64,000 bases of DNA, taken from positions 124,001 through 188,000 of the forward strand of contig NZ_JACIJN010000006.1 in the NCBI RefSeq assembly GCF_014199415.1. Reading direction: 5' to 3'. The stretch's first letter is position 1; each line of letters opens with the position of its first letter. This document shows positions 35,050-41,363 of the stretch, piece by piece. Origin of the DNA: Sphingomonas endophytica. GTDB taxonomy: Bacteria; Pseudomonadota; Alphaproteobacteria; Sphingomonadales; Sphingomonadaceae. The notes under the pieces were generated by a model, which was not told the origin of the DNA, did no database searches, and saw only the letters and a list, made by a program, of their open reading frames with translations. The translations under genes and the position numbers were made by a program.

Positions 35050-35478
35050 CTAGTTGTGCGCGGCCGTCGCGTTGGCGGGTTCTTCGGCCGGGGTCGGCAG
35101 ATCGACTTCCTTCATCTCGCGCGCGCGTTCGCGCTCGTCGCTGGTCACGGTGCCGTCGTGGTTGATGTCCTGCGCGTCGAACCGCGCCATCATCCACGCG
35201 CTCCATTCCTCGTTCGAGATCGCACCGTCCTTGTTGCGATCGATCTCGTCGAACCGCGGCAGCAGCCGCTGCGACACTTCGTTGCGGGTCAGCTTGTCGT
35301 CGTTGTTGACGTCATAGCGGCGGAAGCGCCGCTCCACCACGCCACCGAAATCGAGCCGCGACATTACGAACGGCGGCACGTAGTTGGAGAGCGCCGCCTG
35401 TTCCTCGGGGCTGGGCTCCTTCGATCGCGAACACGCGGCAAGCGCCAGCGCGCCTGCAACCACCACCATCACCCGCAT
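35050..35478 (-). CDS. EF-hand calcium-binding lipoprotein
   Basis: The protein has 142 residues. The signal MVVVAGALALAACSRS has the lipobox LAAC, so it is a predicted lipoprotein. Three EF-hand loops are visible in order: DVNNDDKLTRNE near residue 63, DRNKDGAISNEE near 83 and DINHDGTVTSDE near 105, each with Asp at 1, Asn/Asp at 3, Asp at 5 and Glu at 12. An acidic tail follows. It probably binds calcium at the envelope; role unknown. Its minus-strand neighbours, ppc and the HNH gene, look independent. Confidence 0.85.
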   Translation of the reverse strand: MRVMVVVAGALALAACSRSKEPSPEEQAALSNYVPPFVMSRLDFGGVVERRFRRYDVNNDDKLTRNEVSQRLLPRFDEIDRNKDGAISNEEWSAWMMARFDAQDINHDGTVTSDERERAREMKEVDLPTPAEEPANATAAHN

Positions 35479-35494
35479 GTCGGTCGAAACTCCC

Positions 35495-36064
35495 TCAAGC
35501 GTCCAGCTCTACGTCCCAGTATAGCCAGTCGTGCCACGTCTCATGCAGATAATTCGGCGGAAAGCGACGGCCATGTTCCTGCAACTGCCAGCTCGTCGGG
35601 CGGATCGGCTCGATCGGCAGCGGCATTCCCGCCTGCTTCGGGGTCCGCCCGCCTTTCTTCAGGTTGCACGGCGCGCAGGCGGTGACGACATTCTCCCATG
35701 TCGTCCGCCCGCCCTGCGCGCGCGGCACGACGTGATCGAAGGTCAGGTCGCGGACGTGGCTGCCGCAATATTGGCAGGCGAAAGTATCGCGCAGGAACAG
35801 GTTGAAGCGCGTGAACGCCGGAAATTGCGACGGCTTCACGAATTGCCGCAGCGCGATCACCGACGGCAGCCGCATCGTCAGATTGGGGCTGCGCACCTCG
35901 CGTTCGTAATGCGCGACGATGTCGACGCGCTCGAGAAATACCGCCTTTACCGCAGTCTGCCACGGCCAGATGCTGAGCGGATAGTAAGACAGCGGCGTGT
36001 AATCGGCATTGAGCACCAGGGTCGGACAGGAGTCCGGGTGCCGCATCAGGTCGGGATGGAACAC
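35495..36064 (-). CDS. HNH endonuclease family protein
   Basis: The protein has 189 residues from GTG 36064, with AGGGGGA about 10 bases upstream. N-terminal segment LVLNADYTPLSYYPLSIWPW and the HNH core with zinc-knuckle cysteines follow: ACQYCG near residue 97, LTFDHVVPRAQGG near 107, then TACAPCNLKKGGRTP near 130. This is the widespread chromosomal HNH protein of alphaproteobacteria, often found alone rather than in a restriction or phage module. It is predicted to have DNA nuclease activity, but no biological role is established. Confidence 0.88.
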   Translation of the reverse strand: MFHPDLMRHPDSCPTLVLNADYTPLSYYPLSIWPWQTAVKAVFLERVDIVAHYEREVRSPNLTMRLPSVIALRQFVKPSQFPAFTRFNLFLRDTFACQYCGSHVRDLTFDHVVPRAQGGRTTWENVVTACAPCNLKKGGRTPKQAGMPLPIEPIRPTSWQLQEHGRRFPPNYLHETWHDWLYWDVELDA

Positions 36065-36190
36065 GTCAGAACGTCCCCCTTACCTCGCTTGGTCGTGCCG
36101 CGTGCTTTCGCGCCCCGGCGTGACGCCATGATGACAGCACGCGCGGCGCGCTTCAAGAGTCAGGCGATGGAGGCGTTTTCGGTAGCTCAC

Positions 36191-36324
36191 CGTCGTCCCT
36201 GCGAAGGCAGGGGTCCATGGCTGTGCCGTACCGCAAAGGCTCGGACACAAAGCCCGACGCGCCTGTGTCAAGCGGCCCCGCCGCACGACGGAGACATAGG
36301 CCCCTGCCTTCGCAGGGACGACGG
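36191..36324. repeat. Palindromic repeat, family C (copy 1)
   Basis: Arms CGTCGTCCCTGCGAAGGCAG and CTGCCTTCGCAGGGACGACG flank an inner segment containing CCTGTGTCAAGCGG. It is long for a REP-type element because about 80 bases separate the main arms. Confidence 0.8.
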
Positions 36325-36453
36325 ATGCTCAACCTGCTTCATCCCCGTCCTCGCAAGACCGCTGCGAAGTCCCGCTCACCGCCGACGGGAAGCCGACCCC
36401 GCGCCCCCGTCGCGGGCCGGAGCCCCGCTTGCTCCCCGACTGCCACAGAAAGC

Positions 36454-36586
36454 CGTCGCCCCTGCGAAGGCAGGGGGCCATGGCTGTGGCGTCTCGCGAA
36501 GGATCTGACACGAGACCCGACGCACCTGTGTCAAACCGCCCGATGCACGACGCAGACATGGGCCCCTGCCTTCGCAGGGGCGACGG
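36454..36586. repeat. Palindromic repeat, family C (copy 2)
   Basis: Arms CGTCGCCCCTGCGAAGGCAG and CTGCCTTCGCAGGGGCGACG. The inner part is alignable with copy 1 (CCATGGCTGTGGCGT against CCATGGCTGTGCCGT) at roughly four bases in five. Confidence 0.8.
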
Positions 36587-36689
36587 ATGCTCAACCTCCG
36601 CCGTTCCCGTCTCCGCAAGCGCCTGCGCGGCAAAGACGAAAGCAGACGCACGCGTGACTACGCCCCACGGCTATGGCACTCGTCCAATC

Positions 36690-38489
36690 ATGACGACCCA
36701 CGCCGACCGCCTTGCCGCGCTGCGCGCGCAGCTCGCCACCGTCGCCCTCGACGGCTTCATCGTCCCGCTGACCGACGAACATATGAGCGAATATGTCGGC
36801 AGCTACGCGCAGCGCCTCGCGTGGCTGACCGGCTTCGCGGGCTCGGCGGGCTGCGCGGCGGTGCTGGCGGAGCACGCCGCGATCTTCACCGACGGACGCT
36901 ACACGATCCAGGTCCGCGAACAGGTCGACGCCGCCGACTGGGACTATGTCGGCGTGCCGGAGGACAGCGTCGCCGGCTGGCTCGCCGGTCACGCCCCCGC
37001 CGGCGCGCGGATCGGCTACGACCCGTGGCTGCACCCGCGCGGCACGATCGAGGAATGGCGGACGGCGCTGGCGCGCAAGGACGTGACGCTCGTCGCGGTG
37101 GCCGCCAACCCGGTCGACGCGATCTGGCACGACCGCCCCGTCCCCTCGCCCGCGCCGCTGATCGTCCAGCCCGAGGCGCTGGCCGGCGTCGCCTCCGCGA
37201 CCAAGCGCGCCGCGGTCGCCGACTGGCTGGGGGAGGAGCGCGCCGATGCGTTCGTCGTCGCCGCGCTCGACTCGATCGCGTGGCTGTTCAACGTCCGCGG
37301 CAGCGATGTCGAGCATACCCCGGTCGCGCTTTCCTACGCGATCGTTCATGCCGACGGCACCGCCGACCTGTTCGTCGCTCCTGAGAAACTCGGCGGGGCG
37401 GTGCGCGAGCATCTCGGCAATGCGGTACGGCTTCATGACCGCACGGCGTTTGCCGACGCCCTCGCGCAATTCGCCGGCAAGACGGTCGCGATCGATCCGG
37501 CGCTCACCGTCGCGGCGATCTTCGACGCGGTCGAGGCCGGCGGCGGCACGACGCTGGCGCGGCGCGACCCGACCGTGGTGCCGCGCGCGTGCAAGAACCC
37601 GGTCGAGATCGCCGGCCACCGCGCCGCCTCGCTGCGCGACAGTGCGGCGGTGACGCGCTTCCTGCGCTGGATCGCCGACGCCGCGCCGCGCGGCGGACAG
37701 ACCGAGCTGTCCGCCGCCGCGCAACTGCTCCGCTTCCGCGAACAGACCGGCTTGCTGCGCGACCTGTCGTTCGACACGATCAGCGCCACCGGCCCGAACG
37801 GCGCGCTCCCGCACTATCGCGTCACGGAGGAGTCGAACCGCGCGATCGAGCGAGGCCAGCTCTACCTGATCGACTCCGGCGGCCAGTATGACGACGGCAC
37901 CACCGACCTGACCCGCGTCGTCCCGATCGGCGCGCCGACGCCGGAGATGCGCGACCGCTACACGCGCGTGCTCAAGGGGCATATCGCGCTGGCCACCGCG
38001 GTCTTCCCGCACGGCACCACCGGCGCGCAGCTCGACGCGCTCGCGCGCGGTGCGTTGTGGCAGGCGGGGCTCGACTATGCGCACGGCACCGGGCACGGCG
38101 TCGGCAGCTTCCTGTCGGTCCACGAAGGCCCGGCGCGGATCGCCAAGCCCGGCTACCCCGGCGCCGGCCCGTCCGAGCCGCTGCGCCCCGGCATGATCCT
38201 CTCCAACGAGCCCGGCTATTACAAGGCCGGCGCCTATGGCATCCGCATCGAGAACCTGCTGCTGGTCGTGCCGCGCACGATCGCGGGCGGCGAGGCGGAG
38301 ATGCTGGCGTTCGAGACGCTCACTCTGGCACCACTCGATCCCGACCTGATCGACACGGCGCTATTATCGGCGTCGGAGCGACACTGGGTCGACGAATACC
38401 ATGCTATTGTCGCGCGCGAACTGGCCCCGTTGCTCGACGAAGCCGATCGCACGTGGCTCGAATCTCGCTGTTCACCGCTTCCGGCGTGA
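36690..38489 (+). CDS. Xaa-Pro aminopeptidase (M24B family)
   Basis: The protein has 599 residues from ATG 36690, where family similarity begins; the longer upstream frame runs through repeat DNA. Two creatinase-N-like domains (DGFIVPLTDEHMSEYVG at the N-terminus) precede the pita-bread catalytic domain. Metal ligands are visible: LIDSGGQYDDGTTDLTR near residue 395 with two Asp, HGTGHGVGSFLSVHEGP near 470 with His, and NEPGYYKAGAYGIRIEN near 510 with Glu. The length fits the three-domain App1-like form rather than the ~440-residue PepP. It removes an N-terminal residue preceding proline. Confidence 0.93.
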   Translation: MTTHADRLAALRAQLATVALDGFIVPLTDEHMSEYVGSYAQRLAWLTGFAGSAGCAAVLAEHAAIFTDGRYTIQVREQVDAADWDYVGVPEDSVAGWLAGHAPAGARIGYDPWLHPRGTIEEWRTALARKDVTLVAVAANPVDAIWHDRPVPSPAPLIVQPEALAGVASATKRAAVADWLGEERADAFVVAALDSIAWLFNVRGSDVEHTPVALSYAIVHADGTADLFVAPEKLGGAVREHLGNAVRLHDRTAFADALAQFAGKTVAIDPALTVAAIFDAVEAGGGTTLARRDPTVVPRACKNPVEIAGHRAASLRDSAAVTRFLRWIADAAPRGGQTELSAAAQLLRFREQTGLLRDLSFDTISATGPNGALPHYRVTEESNRAIERGQLYLIDSGGQYDDGTTDLTRVVPIGAPTPEMRDRYTRVLKGHIALATAVFPHGTTGAQLDALARGALWQAGLDYAHGTGHGVGSFLSVHEGPARIAKPGYPGAGPSEPLRPGMILSNEPGYYKAGAYGIRIENLLLVVPRTIAGGEAEMLAFETLTLAPLDPDLIDTALLSASERHWVDEYHAIVARELAPLLDEADRTWLESRCSPLPA

Positions 38490-38499
38490 CCCGACGCGC

Positions 38500-38634
38500 T
38501 CAGGGCCGGTCTTTTTCGCCGCCGTTCGCATCCGGAAGCGGCTCGGCCTGCCCCCGCGCCTGCTCCTTGCGGCGCCGCAGATTGGCCCTGAGTTGCGCGG
38601 CCAGCCGCGCGGCGCGTTCGTCCTGGTCGCTCAT
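38500..38634 (-). CDS. Small conserved hypothetical protein (44 aa)
   Basis: The ATG at 38634 opens a 44-residue frame: MSDQDERAARLAAQLRANLR, RRKEQARGQAEPLPDANGG, EKDRP. The amphipathic, highly charged helix is protein-like, and I recall near-identical N-termini in small sphingomonad proteins of unknown function. The gene lies 10 bases past the aminopeptidase stop in convergent orientation and ends just upstream of the tRNA-Thr promoter region. It may be a cytosolic nucleic-acid-associated or regulatory peptide, but nothing in the sequence proves this. Confidence 0.6.
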   Translation of the reverse strand: MSDQDERAARLAAQLRANLRRRKEQARGQAEPLPDANGGEKDRP

Positions 38635-38665
38635 CGGAAATATCCGCTACCGCCACCGAACGCGC

Positions 38666-38694
38666 TTGACAACGCCGCGCGTCTCGGCTCTTAG
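38666..38694 (+). promoter_or_regulatory. Candidate promoter of tRNA-Thr
   Basis: A perfect TTGACA at 38666-38671 is followed after 17 bases by TCTTAG at 38689-38694 (three of six matches to TATAAT). The tRNA starts about 28 bases further on. Confidence 0.5.
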
Positions 38695-38722
38695 GCCCGC
38701 TCCTGCGGACGACGTGGGAAGT

Positions 38723-38797
<75 letters not shown>

Positions 38798-38978
38798 TTC
38801 TCTCCTGACATAACCGCCGCTTGGCGGAAGCGGACCTCGAATGGGGCTGCCCTTGGCGGGTCGGCGCAGGCGATGCGGCGCGGGCGCGGAGGCTCGCCGC
38901 CAGCGATTCATCCTCCGCCTTGAAGAGGGCGCGGCCCGGCTGCGCACCGCGAGGATCAGACCTCTGACGCCTGCCAGA

Positions 38979-39686
38979 TCAGTCGCCGATCGCCAGCCGG
39001 ATCGCGGCGATCTGCTGTGGAAACCGTGCGTTATGCAATTGCCGCAGTCGCTCGACCTGCGCCAGCGACGCGGTCAGCACCGCCGCCGGGGCGAGTTCGT
39101 CGGCGCGGTGCATCGCCACCACGTCCGCGTCCGGCAATGCGGCGAGCGCCTCCTCGGCGACACCATAAAGCCCGTCGAGCACCTGCTCCTGCCCGTCGTC
39201 CATCGAGAGCACCACCGAAAGTCGCCGGAGCAGCCCACGCCGCGCATAGCCGTCCGCCAACGCGCGCCCGGCGGTCACGTCGGACAGCGCCGCGTCCAGT
39301 GCCGCACGCCAGTGACCGGCGCGCCCGTCGACGAACAGCGGTTCGCCCGTCGTGCCCAACGACGGATCGGCTTCGTCGACCGCCAGCCCGTCAACGCCTC
39401 CTGCGTCGAGCCGTAGCGCGGTCAGCCCCGCCGCGCCCGGCTGGCTTGTGGCGTGATAACCCGCTGGCGAGACGAAGAGATTGACCGGCTCCACCAGCCC
39501 GAGCAGCGCGACCGGCTCGAACCGCCCGGTCTGCGCGTCCTTGGCAAACAACAGCGGCATGTCGGCGACCAGCGGTGCGATCTCGCCGCGCCCGACCGGC
39601 ACCAGCCGCCGTCCCGCCGCGCCACGCGCCCGGTCGAGGCGCAACGCGCCGTGCCGCGCCGGATCGAGCGCACGCAGCCGCGTCAT
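38979..39686 (-). CDS. SapC family protein
   Basis: The protein has 235 residues from ATG 39686, which overlaps the halogenase-like stop (ATGA). SapC features are present: PLVADMPLLFAKD near residue 40, FEPVALLGLVEPVNLFVSPA near 53, SLGTTGEPLFVDGRAGHW near 105, and a C-terminal LDGLYGVAEEALAALPDADV. The name derives from the Campylobacter surface-layer cluster, but in Caulobacterales and Sphingomonadales these genes accompany TonB receptors and tryptophan-halogenase-like genes in sugar-utilisation loci. Biochemical function unknown. It is translationally coupled to the upstream gene. Confidence 0.83.
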   Translation of the reverse strand: MTRLRALDPARHGALRLDRARGAAGRRLVPVGRGEIAPLVADMPLLFAKDAQTGRFEPVALLGLVEPVNLFVSPAGYHATSQPGAAGLTALRLDAGGVDGLAVDEADPSLGTTGEPLFVDGRAGHWRAALDAALSDVTAGRALADGYARRGLLRRLSVVLSMDDGQEQVLDGLYGVAEEALAALPDADVVAMHRADELAPAAVLTASLAQVERLRQLHNARFPQQIAAIRLAIGD

Positions 39687-41242
39687 ACCGTCTGCATTCC
39701 ATGTTCGCGCACCGCGCGCAGCAGATCGCGGTGCTTCGGCAGCCGCTGCATCGCTTCGGCGCGCACCCGCTCGTTGCGCGCGATCCATCGCTGCGCGAGC
39801 GCGGCGTCGGGGGTCGCGTCGGGACGCGGATAGCGGGTCGGATAGTTCATGCCGTGCAGCACATATTGATAGCTGGGCCAGCCGAACACCTCGCGCGCAT
39901 GATCGAAGTCGACCGCGGCGGGCGGATGGTCGCGCCATAGGGCGAGGCGCTCCGCAAGCCCGTCGGGCCAGGTCGCCGGATCGGCATGGTCGCGCCAGAA
40001 GGCGCTGTCGGTGCGCCGGGTGATCGCATAATGCAGCTTCAGGAATTCGATGATCCGCGCCCAATGGTGCGTGAAGGCGGCATTGAACTGGCGCGCAGCG
40101 GTGTCGACCGCGCCCCGCGTCCGCGGCAGGCGATCGGCGATCGCATCCATCGACGCCTCGATCAGCATCAGCGCCGACGCCTCGAGCGGTTCGACGAACC
40201 CCGCCGACAGCCCGACCGCGACGCAATTGTTCTGCCAGAAGCGCGCGCGATGCCCGGCGTCGATGCGCAGCACCCGCGCCGACAGCTTCTCCGCGGCCGG
40301 GCCGATATACCGGCGCAGCGTTGCCTCCGCCGCCTCGTCGCTCTGGTGCGCGCTGCTGTAGACATGGCCGATCCCGCGGCGCGTCCACAGCCCGATGTCC
40401 CAGATCCAGCCCGCGGTCTGCGCGGTGGCGACGGTGTGGCAGGTGACGGGATCGTCGGGATCGTCATAGGGCACCTGCATCGCCACCGCGCGATCGGCAA
40501 ACATCACGTCGCGACAGGACCGGAACGGTACGTCATAGACGCCGCCGATCAGCAAGGCGGCGAAACCCGAGCAGTCGACGAACAGGTCGCCCGCGATCAA
40601 TCGCCCATCCGCCAGCACCACGCTCGCAATATCGCCGTTGTCGGCCATCTCGGCGCGGGCGATGTCGCCAACGACATGCGTGACGCCCAGCGTCGTGACG
40701 GCATGGTCATGAAGCAGCCGCGCGAACTTGCCCGCATCGAGATGGTAGGCGTAATTCGCCTGGCCCGCATATTCGGGCATGGTGATCGCCTTCGGCGCCA
40801 GTCCGGCGTCGCACAACGTCGCCTGGTAATCGACCCATTCGGCGAAGTCCGCCCCGCCCGGCCGGCGCTGCCAATAGGGCGCGAGATCGACCTCCGGCGC
40901 GCCGGCCGGCGGGTTCAGCGGGTGATAATAGCTGTCGCCGGGCGCGCCGTCCGCCCAGCCGACGAAGCGCGCGCCCTGCTTGAAGGCCGCATCGCAGCCG
41001 CGCACGAACTCCGTCTCGGACAGACCGATCTTGGCGAGCGTGTTGCGCATCGTCGGCCAGGTGCCCTCGCCGACCCCGACGGTCGGCACCTTCGCCGACT
41101 CCACGAGCGTGACGGCGACGTCGCTGCCGCTGCGCCGCGCCGCCGCGGCCAGCCGGCACGCGGCGATCCAGCCCGCGGAGCCACCGCCGACCACCACGAT
41201 CTGGCTGATCGCACGCTCCGGATCATCGGCAGTGTTGCGCAA
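39683..41242 (-). CDS. Flavin-dependent tryptophan-halogenase-like protein
   Basis: The protein has 519 residues from TTG 41242, preferred because GGGAGAGG precedes it by 4-6 bases; ATG 41281 is possible but has no ribosome site and sits against the promoter region. FAD motif VVVGGGSAGWIA is near the N-terminus. The conserved lysine sits in CDAAFKQGARFVGW, and the halogenase WxWxI block appears as GWIWDIGLWTRRG in mid-protein. Despite the motifs, family members in TonB-receptor loci are not proven to halogenate tryptophan, and carbohydrate-linked roles are suspected. It is divergent from the receptor gene at 41364. Confidence 0.85.
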   Translation of the reverse strand: MRNTADDPERAISQIVVVGGGSAGWIAACRLAAAARRSGSDVAVTLVESAKVPTVGVGEGTWPTMRNTLAKIGLSETEFVRGCDAAFKQGARFVGWADGAPGDSYYHPLNPPAGAPEVDLAPYWQRRPGGADFAEWVDYQATLCDAGLAPKAITMPEYAGQANYAYHLDAGKFARLLHDHAVTTLGVTHVVGDIARAEMADNGDIASVVLADGRLIAGDLFVDCSGFAALLIGGVYDVPFRSCRDVMFADRAVAMQVPYDDPDDPVTCHTVATAQTAGWIWDIGLWTRRGIGHVYSSAHQSDEAAEATLRRYIGPAAEKLSARVLRIDAGHRARFWQNNCVAVGLSAGFVEPLEASALMLIEASMDAIADRLPRTRGAVDTAARQFNAAFTHHWARIIEFLKLHYAITRRTDSAFWRDHADPATWPDGLAERLALWRDHPPAAVDFDHAREVFGWPSYQYVLHGMNYPTRYPRPDATPDAALAQRWIARNERVRAEAMQRLPKHRDLLRAVREHGMQTV

Positions 41243-41274
41243 ATCCCTCTCCCGCCCGCCAAGTGCGTAATCGT

Positions 41275-41304
41275 TTAACATCTATATTGCCGATGTCTGA
41301 TAAT
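41275..41304 (+). promoter_or_regulatory. Candidate promoter of the TonB receptor gene
   Basis: TTAACA at 41275-41280 matches five of six bases of the -35 consensus; after 18 bases comes GATAAT at 41299-41304. The -10 overlaps an 18-base near-palindrome, TCTGATAATATTACTAGA (41296-41313), with a perfect TAATATTA core, so a repressor binding there would block transcription. Confidence 0.5.
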
Positions 41305-41363
41305 ATTACTAGACGTTGCTACGAACCCGCAGATTCAAGGCGGGGTGATTTGGGAGGAAAAGG

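Larger units (their letters stand above)
36065..36689. other. Gene-free interval with two family C palindromes
   Basis: About 625 bases between the HNH gene and the Xaa-Pro aminopeptidase gene. Two related ~133-base inverted elements (36191-36324 and 36454-36586) sit at a 263-base period, and the sequence following each also matches (GGATGCTCAACCT, then CCGT-CTCGCAAG-like text). This suggests a diverged tandem duplication. Short open frames across it reflect the arms and are not supported as genes. Confidence 0.7.

Noticed and set aside
36080..36660. Short genes within the HNH to aminopeptidase gap
   Set aside because: Every open frame runs through the repeat arms and has no ribosome site or domain-like sequence.
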